Of a stretch of DNA of 64,000 nucleotides, positions 9,234 to 19,600 are shown piece by piece. Made by a program: the position numbers and the translations under genes. The stretch's first letter is position 1, and every line of letters begins with the position of its first letter. This DNA is from Verrucomicrobiales bacterium (lineage in GTDB: Bacteria; Verrucomicrobiota; Verrucomicrobiia; Limisphaerales; UBA11320). The stretch spans positions 100,432 through 164,431 of the forward strand of contig JAEUHE010000178.1 in NCBI GenBank assembly GCA_016793885.1, written 5' to 3'. The notes under the pieces were generated by a model. The model made no database searches, had not been told where the DNA came from, and saw nothing but the letters and a program-made list of their open reading frames with translations.

Positions 9234-10601
9234 CTAGGGCACACGGGCGCGGTAGAAGCGATGGGCTGGGGATGCCGAAGCTCCCGGGCGAAACTGGTAA
9301 AGCCCGCTGGGATCGGTCGCAACTGTTTGCAGAACCTGCCAGGTCACAAGATTGGTGGACACTTCGATCACGAAGCTCCTGGAAGCCTGGGCCGTCAGGG
9401 TGAACCGCAGTCCTTGGGCGTCCACCACCGACGCGGCCCAGCGCAACGGCAGTCCCGCGCCAACCGTACGATTGCCGCTGATGACGACGTTGAACCCGTC
9501 AAATGAACCAGTACCGACCAGCGTGAAGTTTCCCGCATTGGAGCCCGCGGTGAGATCGTAGGTGAGAACGCGCTCACCGGAATCGGGAAACGGTCCCCAT
9601 TTCACCTTCCGATTCGCTGGATCCAACGCGCCACCATGGCTGATGTTCAGCACTTCCGATCCATTCGGAATCTGATCCTCGACTGCGTACGATGCGGTCG
9701 CGACGTCCGGACGGACGGTGATGGTTACCGTGAATGGCGTCTGAGCCGCCGCGGAGGACGGTAGTGAAGCGGTAATGAAGTGATCGCGCGCACTGGAGGG
9801 GACGGCGGGGAGCGACACCCAGGACAGCGGGGCGTTGGTCGCCGGTGCATTGCTGTAGACGTAGGTCCCTCCGTTAAGCGCCAAGGCCATCCCGCGCGTG
9901 ACGTAGGCGATGGGAATATTGGTCGGTGCAAGGGGCCAGGCGTCCCCGTTCAGCCAGGCGTTGGCGTAGACATCGGCTTCGTCGCTGCTGAGAGAATTGT
10001 CGGCCGGCGCGGCGTCCGCCGGGTGACGTCCGTCGGGAATGCGCGGATGTGTCCCGGCCAGGTATTCCTGCAGATTGTTTCTGCCATCGCCGTCAGGATC
10101 CTCATTGGAATCGATTTCGGTAGCCGAGCCAAAGTAAACCTCCTCCCAGCGGTCCGGCATGCCATCGCTGTCGGTGTCGCGTTCGGTGAAGTCAAGGCGG
10201 ACGAGTTGCCCGCGCTGGGAGATGCTGATGGAGCGCGTGTCACGCACGCCGGAGTGGTCACGCACGCTGATGTAAATGAGCCCCCCGACACGGGACGCCT
10301 GGCCGTCGGTCAACGGGAGGAACGCCTCCAGCGGAACCTCAAGAGCGTAGCGATCACCATAGGCTGGGTTGTCCCCCATGCGATAGCTGCTGACAGCAGG
10401 GCCGTTGGGCGACTTGCGCGCCTCGACGACAACGTTGGTGTTGGCGGCGGTGACCGGGGTCACCCCCAGAGTGATGACGCCATAGAAGACGTTGTCGGGC
10501 TCGGGAACTTCCGAGCGTGCGGGGGATGGCGAGAAACACCCGAACACAGCGCTGGCGAGAAGCGGCACCAGTTGAGGCAGCAGCGAGACGGAAGGTTTCA
10601 T
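9234..10601 (-). CDS. Secreted calcium-motif protein of the giant-protein cluster
   Basis: Not assigned to a named family. The best start is the ATG at 10601 because it opens a signal peptide (MKPSVSLLPQLVPLLASAVF); an ATG at 10640 is the alternative, only 23 bases after the giant gene's stop at 10664. The mature protein has an N-terminal beta region (~30-150), a calcium-binding segment DTDSDGMPDRWE followed by EDPDGDGRNNLQEYLAGT (~165-205), then a region with VTITVRPDVATASYAVEDQIP that resembles conserved-repeat/adhesin beta domains, and a C-terminal FN3-like domain (SFVIEVSTNLVTWQVLQTV) typical of verrucomicrobial secreted proteins. It is last in a four-gene same-strand cluster and is probably co-transcribed with the giant protein. 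A surface or accessory role is inferred from context only. Confidence 0.85.
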   Translation of the reverse strand: MKPSVSLLPQLVPLLASAVFGCFSPSPARSEVPEPDNVFYGVITLGVTPVTAANTNVVVEARKSPNGPAVSSYRMGDNPAYGDRYALEVPLEAFLPLTDGQASRVGGLIYISVRDHSGVRDTRSISISQRGQLVRLDFTERDTDSDGMPDRWEEVYFGSATEIDSNEDPDGDGRNNLQEYLAGTHPRIPDGRHPADAAPADNSLSSDEADVYANAWLNGDAWPLAPTNIPIAYVTRGMALALNGGTYVYSNAPATNAPLSWVSLPAVPSSARDHFITASLPSSAAAQTPFTVTITVRPDVATASYAVEDQIPNGSEVLNISHGGALDPANRKVKWGPFPDSGERVLTYDLTAGSNAGNFTLVGTGSFDGFNVVISGNRTVGAGLPLRWAASVVDAQGLRFTLTAQASRSFVIEVSTNLVTWQVLQTVATDPSGLYQFRPGASASPAHRFYRARVP

Positions 10602-10663
10602 AAGGGTCGGGATGGCGACAGCGTGACGATTTTGATTCATGGCGGCAACGAGGGTGGCAGGCG

Positions 10664-13600
10664 CTAATCGCCGCTGTAGCTGTAGGTTTGGAAGTAGATC
10701 TTGATGTCGGACACAGTCTGGATGAAGGCGTCCAAACCGGCCTTGGGATTGTTGAGCAGTGTGCCACCGGGAATGATGAGCATCCATTCGGTGTTCCAGG
10801 CGCTACGCCCGATCAGACGATTGTCGTTGGTCAGATCGGCCTCGGAGTAGAGCCCTGCGTCGTGTCGGGCGGGGATCGCCGCGTAGCGACGGACCTGGGC
10901 GAAGCTGCCGCCCAGCGAGTCGTTGATCGGAAGCCAATTGGGGTTGCTCAGGTCGGAGGCGCCAATGGGAAAGGGCACGGGGATCACCTGATCAACGATG
11001 CGCCATTCCCGGGTGGCGGTGGTGTTGCCGGTGGGGGTGCGCATAACGTCCATGCCTATGGGCACGAGGTAGAATCGAGGCGTGGCTGCGACCGCGCCGG
11101 GGTCAGAGCCGCTGAACCAGATGCCGCACTTGGCGATCTTCGTGGAGTATTGAGACGGATCGTAGGCGCTGTCGCCGCCGGCGAGCGGCCAGCCGAAATA
11201 GTTCAGACCAAACGTGATCGTGGTGGGAAACCGCAGGACCAGCCCGGGCTGGGGTCCGGCGCTCTCGGGTGCGAACGGCCGGCAGAACCGCCGGAACTCG
11301 GGGAGATCCCAGAGGTTCTCCACCCGGGCCTTTTGCAACTCCTGCTGCCAGCGCGCATCCACGTCGTCGCTGCTGCGAATGCGCAGGAGTTCCTCCCGCA
11401 GCGAGAACCGGGTGTCGGCGATCTGCGGGTTGATCACACCGAACCGCGGCTTCAGCACGGCCCAGTTGGCCTCCATACGGGCCAACGAATCCGCCAGACC
11501 GCTGATGCCCACCGCCGGGTCGCCGTCCGCCATCTGACCGAGATTCCGTTGCCGGACGATGTCGGCAAGGAAACGACGTCCTGCCATCTGGTCGGTGCCG
11601 AGGAAGTTCACTTCGAAGTCGTAGGCATTAGCCGCCAGATAGACGTAGCGCGCCGCGATGTCGAAGGCTGAGCGGTATTTCTGGAGGGCGTCGTTCCGGA
11701 AGATGCGGAAGGTCATGTCCTCGTAGCGCGCAACGCTGACATCGGCAGCGGCGTCCTTGCGGAAGCGGACAAGCTGGTCGATCAGCCGCTGACCTTCGGC
11801 GAGTTTGGCGAGATAACGGCCGGCGGTCTGACGCACGACCTCGGCCTGGTTGTAGGCCTCGAGGCGGGTGGCCGCTTCGTTGCGCACCAATTGCTCGAGT
11901 TCCTTGACCCGCTGTAGTAATTCGAAGCGCTGGCTGTTCACGACAAGGTCAATTTCGGTCGACAGCCCCACGTCCTCCTTCGCCAGAGTGATGGAGTTCT
12001 CACTGCCTTCAGCCAGGTCCGCCAAGGTGTCGAATCCGACAGAGGCGATCGTGGAGGCCAACTTGATGGCGCCTGCGATCGGTGAACCGACGTCGAACGC
12101 AAACCCAACGATCTTGGGGACAGCCTCCGCAGCGGACTCGGCCACGGAGTTGGCCACCCGCGCAACGCCCCGAAGGCTGAGTTGAGTGTCCTTCAAGCCG
12201 GCGATCCTGGCGTTCATGTCCGAAACGGTTCCGCGCTGACGATTCAGGATCCCAATTTCCGCGCTATTCACATTGTACTGCGCCTGCAGCAAGTCAGTCG
12301 CTGCCTGGATGTCCTGAATCAGCCGATCGTAGTTCTGAAGCGCGATCTTCAGCTGCGCGTCGGCTTGCACCAGGTCGGAAAGCGCGAGCTGCACTTCGCC
12401 CGGAGCTCGACGTTGTCCCCACTCGACAGGGGCGACGAAGCCGTAGTCTTTGGCGGACTGCGGGAAGATCACCGGTAGAATCCCGCTCTCCAGGGTCGCG
12501 GGGGCGAATCCGAGAAAGAAGTCGTTCGTTTGCAGTCCAGCGCGGGGCGCCATGAAATAACCCGTGAATTGGCGGCTCGGAGGGGAGTTCTCCCCAGTGA
12601 TCTCCGTCGTGTTCACATACATGTGATGGTAGAGATCGGGCCCGTCGTAGCCGTTGGGGTAGGTGCGCCCCGCGCCAATGTCGCCCGCGTAGGGGTAGCC
12701 GAATATTTCGATGAGCCGGTTCTTGTAGTCGATCTCCTGCTCGCGGACGTTGCGCGTGAACTGGTCAGAGGAATCCTGATTTTTCCGCAGCAGCTCAGTC
12801 GTTTTGTTGGCTTGGTCCCAAACAGCCGTCGCATTGTTCAAGGCAGTGACGGCGCGCTCGAGGATCTGATCGAACTGGAACAGCCCCTGCACGGCGCGAC
12901 GTCCAATCTGCGCGGTCGAGCCCACTTCGAGGAAGGTGGGGTCGATATCGAACGCGAGTGCACCTTTCGCCGCGCCGATCGGGTTCAGCCCCCCGTCCGC
13001 CTCGTCCATCTTCATCTGGATGGCGTCGTAGGCCGAAGCGATCTCGTGCAACTCGGCCACGGTGGTGCGGTCGATCTTTTGGATGCCGACGTGGGCAGGG
13101 TTGGGATCGGTGGCGGGCAGGACGGCGTTGCCGGCGAGCCAGTCGAAGAACGCGGCCTGTCCGGCGCGCCGGGCCCATTCGTCGACGCCCCAGGCGCGGT
13201 CGGAGTCTGTGTCCTTGTAGCCCTGCCACTGGCCGGCGGGGTCTTCGACGTAGTGGTTACGGTATTCAAGATCGACGATCTCCCGCCCGGTGCGGGCGCG
13301 GGCGGCGGCGATCCGGCAAAACTTGCGCTCGTCGAGGAAATCGACTTGGACGGCGACTCCGCCGACAGACACACTTTCCGTGCGGGGAACCCAGGCGAAC
13401 GAGGGGTGGCGCATGAGGTGGTAATAGAACTTGATGGCCGTGAGGTAGTGGCCCCAGGCATCGCCGTGGCCTTGGGGGTAAAGAACGCGGGCGTCACGCT
13501 CGTCGAGGAAGCCGTCGAAGTTCTGGTCGCGTACGTTGTAGGCCTGCCGATAGCCGACCTCACCTTCTCCGAGGGTGAAATTCCAGAACAGGCGATTGTA

Positions 13601-16600
13601 GACGGGGGCGGCCCGCACCCCGGCGCCGCGATCGTCGCGGCCTCGAAGCAGGGAGAGTTCCTCGTCGAGCAGCGAGTCGAGCTGGTTCTGGAAGGCGAAG
13701 ATGCTGGGGGCGAGCGTTCCGTATTCCCCGCTGCTGGTACCGAAGCCGATGGTGGGGTCCTGGGCATCGGCAAAGGCTTCGTTGCCGATCAACATGTAAA
13801 GATCCGAGAGTTTGCTGGAGACCAGAAGCAGGGCGTTGTTGGCGGCATCGAAGTTCACGGGCGGCGCGCCGTCGATACTCAACTTGCGCCCGCGGTCGAG
13901 GACGGTTTGGTAGGCTTGAATCAGCCCGATGCTGTTCAGGTTTTCAGCGCTGCCGTTGAACGCGATGGGTCCTTCATAGCGCGGACCAGCCTGGACGAGC
14001 ATGCTGGCGTAGGTGTTCACCGCGGAGTCGTGGAAGCTGGCGGTCCGCGCGTCGAACGGATTAAGGCCGCGGAGCACGCGCTTGATCCAGCCTTCGACGA
14101 GGGACGCGCGCGGAGCACCGACTCCGGAAGGGTCGCCGACCCAATCGCTCCAACGGGTTGCGGGCCGAAGGCCGATAGCATAACCGCGATAGCGGCAGAC
14201 GAACCAGTTATCGCCAAGGGTGAGCAGGCTCGACTCGCCGCCTTCGCCGAGGGTGACGTCATTGATGCCGGGCCCCGTCGCGGGATAGCTCTGCCAACCG
14301 CGGGCGTCGGTGACCGCGCCGGTGATGGGATTCACGCGGGGCAGATCCGTCGGGTCGAAGTTGTTGGCGTCGGGTTTGTAGTACCACTCGAACTCGACCT
14401 GCTCGGGCGCGCCGCCGAAATCGCTGCTGTGGCGGAGGGTCACCCGCTCATCGAACACATTGTCACCGGGAAGGATCTTCACGTCGCCGGCATAGGGACC
14501 GTCATCGACCTCAATGACGTGCAGCGCGACCGGCAGGCCGGGCAGGTTTGGATCATTGTTCTCGGCGAGAGTCAGGTAGCGGGGCGGAATGCCGGCGGGG
14601 GCCGTGGAACTGACGATGGCGCCGAGCGAACCGGCGCGGGTGGCAACGAAGCGGAATCGGGTGTTGTCGACGAAGCTGGAGGCGGTCGGGCCGTCGTCGA
14701 ACGGGAAGTAGGCGCGCAGGTTGACCTCCGCCCCATTCAGCGCCTTGTTCATGCGCGATCGAATCTCATTGCCACTGAGGGCGGACTCCCACATCGCGAA
14801 CTCATCGATCTGGCCGGCGACTTGAAACGCGAGGCGGAAATTCCGGGTGTCAGCCACGCCGGCCGCCAGACGGGAGGCGAGGAAGATGCCGTCGAAGTAG
14901 AGGGAGAGATTGGTTCCCTGGCGGGTGAGCGCGTAGTGATGCCACTCCCCGTCGAGAACCTGGCTCACCTGATGAAAGGCGCCGGATGCGTGGGTGCGGT
15001 CGCTGAACAGGATACGGTTTCCGGGGCGATCGGCGCTCAGCAGCAGACCGCCGCCGGTGGCGGGTGCGTTGGTGATCAGCGCCCCGGAACCGCCGGCCCC
15101 GAGCCGCGCCCAGAGCGTCACTGTGAAATCGCCGTTCAACGCCGCGAAGTCGGGCACGGACAACCACCCGCCGCCCGTGCTGTCAAAGGCCAGCCCAGGG
15201 TTGGGTCGGGCCGGCGGCACATTGGTCAGCGCGGCGGCCAACGACTTGGGGCCGTCCCCAAACGTTTCGAAGATGATCCGGCCGTGCGCGTTGGTGGTCA
15301 GGCCGAGCCGCAGATCACGATCCATCTGATTGTCCTGCGGGGCAAGGTCGACGCCGTGCGGGTTGCGAGTGAGCCAGAAGAGAGATTCGACGAGGGCGCT
15401 CCAAGGGGCGCTGCCCGGTGCGAGCTGTTTGATGCGGTCGCGCTCGCGCGGACTCATGACGTTGGGTAGCAGCAGCGGGTTGGGCCCGGCGCTGAAGGCG
15501 TAGTCGACCACGCCGGCGAAAGAGAGGGTTCGGTTGATGGGATCGTACGTGAGACGCGGCTTCAGAGTGGCTGGAAGCACGGAGAACACTTCCTGCCCGT
15601 TCCGGTTCTCGCGGGCGAGGCCGAGATCATCCAGCAAGGTGCGAGGCTCCACGGGCACCGTACGTTGGCTGACGGGGTCGTAGAGGCGCGCGAGGGAAAG
15701 CGCCGGGGCGGGGTCGGTGTCGTAGCGCCAGGTGGGATTGAGATCGTCGTAAATCGCCTCGACTCGGGCCATGCTGAAGACGTCGGGCAATCCGTTGCGG
15801 GAACGGAGGAGCGAGGAGCCGACCTCGAGGACGGGTGCGTCGGTGGGCCATGTGACCCGATAATTGACGTCGATGGGCTGGCCGTCGACTCCGCGGGAGG
15901 CGTTGGAGCCGGAGAGCTGGTCCGCAGCGCGCTGGTCGAGCCACGCGATGCAAGTGCCTTGGGACACGTCGTTCGTGCCATTGAGATTCAGGTCGTACCA
16001 GAAGGCGTCAACGAGGGGATAGAAGAAACGGATGAGAATATTCGTGGGGCTCCCAAGCGGGCCGGCGGCGCGGGCGTAGAATTTTCCGTGATAATCCTCC
16101 CACCAAGGGCCTTTGTCGGGGACGCCGTAGGAGGCGTCGCAGAGGGGGAGGACGCTGAGCGGGAAAGGCGGCTGCAGTTCGAGTCCAGCAACACCGGGGT
16201 AAGTGAACCTGTAGTGGACGCCGTTGGTCCAGACGCCTTCGGCGAGGACCTTGAACGGTTTGATGCTCCACGCGCCTCCGCCCGCGGTGCGGTATTTCAG
16301 AAGAACGTACGGCTCGGACTGGTTCTGAACGGCGTTGAGATCGTTGCGCAGAGCGAAGACGGCGGGGCTGTCACCAGCGGAGGCGATGAGCGCGTGTTCC
16401 TCGTTGGGGTTGTAGCCGGGAGCGCGTGGGTCGGGCTGATGATAGACGCGGGGCTCTTCGATGAACTGGGCGGGGAGCGGGCCGGAGCCGAGGCCGTTGG
16501 CGATGACGATGGAGTCGGCGTTGGCCGGCCATTGCACGGTGTAACGGATGGCCGTGTCGCTCCAGGCGACGCCGAGGCGGTTGGTGTGATACCAGACCAC

Positions 16601-19600
16601 GACGAGCTCGTTAGTGGGGCGGGCGATGGCGGGCGTGCGGGTGTTGACGGGCAGGATGGAGCCGAGGCGGGCGTCGCGGTCATAGGCACGATCCGGTCCG
16701 GCGCCGTCATAGAACGCGTTCGGGAAGTAGACGAAGCCGTTCTTGCCGAGGTAATCGAAGTGCGTGGCGTTGGTAATGGGCGTGCCGATCAACCAGTTTT
16801 GGTCGCTGCGCGTGTCTTCCATGCGCACGGTTTTCACGACGTCGAAGATGGGTCGTTGCACGCTGGGATTCGGCGCGAAGCCGTCGGTCTGCAGATAGAG
16901 CAATACGCTGTAGCCGGGGAGCGCGTCAGTGAATCGTTTGGTGCTGGTGTCCACATGGACCCCTTGGGCAGTTGAGTAGAGCACGCTCTGGAACGAGTAG
17001 CTGAAGGGAACGCCCTGGGGCTCGACCTCGCTGGGGACGGTGGCGACGTGCAGCGTGGGGTTCTTAGGCCAGACGCTGATGCCGAGGCTGACGATGCGAT
17101 CGCTGTTGACGATGAGGTTGGTGCCGGAACCGGTGGTGTCGGTGAAGCTGGTGTACCATTTGAGCCGGGCGGTGACCGGACGGATGGCGTAAAGGCGGCT
17201 TTCGACCAGGCTCCAGAAAAACGAGTTTTGGGCATTGTCGCCGGGCTGGCCGTGAAGGATCTCAATTTCTGGCTGACGTGGGACGGCGCCCTCCGGCCTG
17301 CCAATGCTGCGACCAATCACCCACGCGGGCACGGCGAGGAAGGCACGTTGCACACCGCTGCGGGTCCCCGTGCCCACGATGAATCCCTCGTTGTTGATCC
17401 CTGTGGCGTCATTCAAAACCCAGTTCCCGTCGGCGTATACGAAGTCGGTGCCATCCGGGTTTCGGGAGTCGAAGATGAGATCATCCAGATCATGGAGCCG
17501 CCCGGCGCTGTAAAGGAAGGCATGCTGGCTGACCGCGGAGTTGCCGGACTGACCGACGACCTGATTGAAGTCGTTGACCGCGCGGGCGACAGAATTGTTC
17601 TGGCCAGGGAGCTTCCCCAGGTGGAACGGACTGGACCCGGTGAGGGTGTCGAGAAGGAACGCCTGGCGCACGCCCGACGCGGTTTCCTGGTAACCCACCA
17701 GGGTACGGCTGCGATTGACGCCGAGTGCGCGGTTGCGCCGGAAGCCCGGCAGACTTCGCAGCGCCAGCGTGTCGGAGGTGCCGGTAAAGACCGACTCGGT
17801 TCCATCGTCCAGCTGGGCATAGCCCGCGATCCAGCCGTCGTCGGCGATCGCCGTCGCGACGGTGCCGGTGGCGCCAGGGAAACTCGGGAGCGGCGCGAGG
17901 GGGCCGTCGGTTCGGATAAATGCGGCGATGCGTCCGCCGGCGATCTGGCTGTAGCCGACCAAGGCTCCGGAGTTATTGAGGGCGAGCGCCTCACTGAAGC
18001 TGCCGCCGGGCAGGAAGCCAAGCCCGGTCCAGGCTCCGTTGTCCCAGAGGGCAGCCTCGCGGTTGGCGCTGCCCACGCGGGTGACGAAGCCGGCGACGAC
18101 ATTCGAGTCGTTGATGGCCCACGCCGAGGCGGTCGCGCCGCCGAGGGTGCCGAGGTCGATCAGTCCTTCATTGGCGGCGAGGCCTTTGAAGAGCGTGGCG
18201 TGCTGATCGCTGGGTTGGGATTGCGCAGAACCAACGAGCCAGCCCTGACGATTGATGCCGCTGCCGGCACTGGCAGGACGGCCCGGCAGTTGGCCCAGAT
18301 CCACCAGGGCGTAGGCCGGCCGTGGCACCACGCGAACCTGGAACGTCGTGCTCGACGATCCGCCGTCGGTGTCCGTCACGAACAACGTCAATCGGGTCGT
18401 GCCGATCTCGCCGGGTGCCGGCCGGATGAGGACGGTGCGGTTGGTACCGGTTCCGTTGATGGCGACGTTCTGCGGCGGGATGAGCGTGTTGTTGTCGGAT
18501 ACGGCCAGGAGGGTCAGGCGGGCTGGCGGCGTTTCCGCATCGCGCACCACCAGCGGCAACGAGGTGCTCACCGTATCCTCCTCGATCACCTGGTTGGGAA
18601 TCGCAGAAATCGAAGGAAGATCGTTGAGGGACTGGACGCTGAGCCGGACCGTGATGGGGCCGGCGACGAGATTGCCCTGGTCCGTCACCTGATAGCTGAA
18701 GGAGTCCACACCGCTGTAGTTCGCGGCGGGCAGATAGCGGACTGGATTCTGCGACCCCGGTTGGATGGCTCCGGTGGTGCGATCCACCGTCCCGTGTTGC
18801 GGCAGGCTGGTGATGGTGTACGACAACGACGCACCGGCTTCGCCCAGGCTGACTTCCACGTCGAAGGCCGGAAGGAACACCGGGGTGAGTGTGTCCTCGT
18901 CAATCACCTTGAGGCCAAACGGCAGGCCAGGCGCATCGACAAAGGTGGCGCCGCCTGTGATGACGCCATCGTTGCGACCTCCGGCAACCGCAGAATCCAC
19001 GGCGCGGGTCGCGAGTTGCTCGTCAAACCGCCAGTAGAGAGCGAGCTGCGGCTCGTTCCCCACGAGCGGATAGTTCCAATCGGCACGGAGCTGGTCCACG
19101 GTCAACGTGCGGGACCACACCCGGAGCTCGTCGATCGATCCGGCGTAAAAGGTGTCCCCGGGCAAACGCGGCTCGCCGACTTCAACGGGAGTGCTTTCGA
19201 AATTGATCCCATCGGTGTCGGTCTGTCCAATCTGCTGTCCCACCTGAATCCCGTTGACGTAGACGCTGAGGGCCCGCGTGTCGGCGTCCCAGCTTGCAGC
19301 GACATGTTGCCACGTGTTGACGTCGAGGGTAGGGCCGGTGACTTGCACGCCTGACCAGACACCGAACTGGATCGAGACCCTGGTGGAATCGCCCGGGACG
19401 GGCCGGAGCATCCAATGGTGCGCGCCTGGGCCGGACTGACCGAGTGCGAGCACCCAGTTTCGGCCGGAGACCAGCGGAGCAGGCCGCAGCCACGCTTCGA
19501 TCGTGTGGGAAACATTACCCAGACCCAGGCTGCCAACCGCGGACGCGGAGACCGTCGCAGTGCGACCGTCCAGGGCCAAGGCGCGCGGCAGATCCGTGAA

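Noticed and set aside
12530..15469. Plus-strand open frame of 979 codons
   Set aside because: It lies fully antisense to the giant secreted protein, is Gly/Val/Arg/Asp-rich without family motifs, and is explained by GC-rich codon use of the real gene.
17048..19354. Plus-strand open frame of 768 codons
   Set aside because: Antisense shadow of the same giant gene, with no signal, domain or start context.
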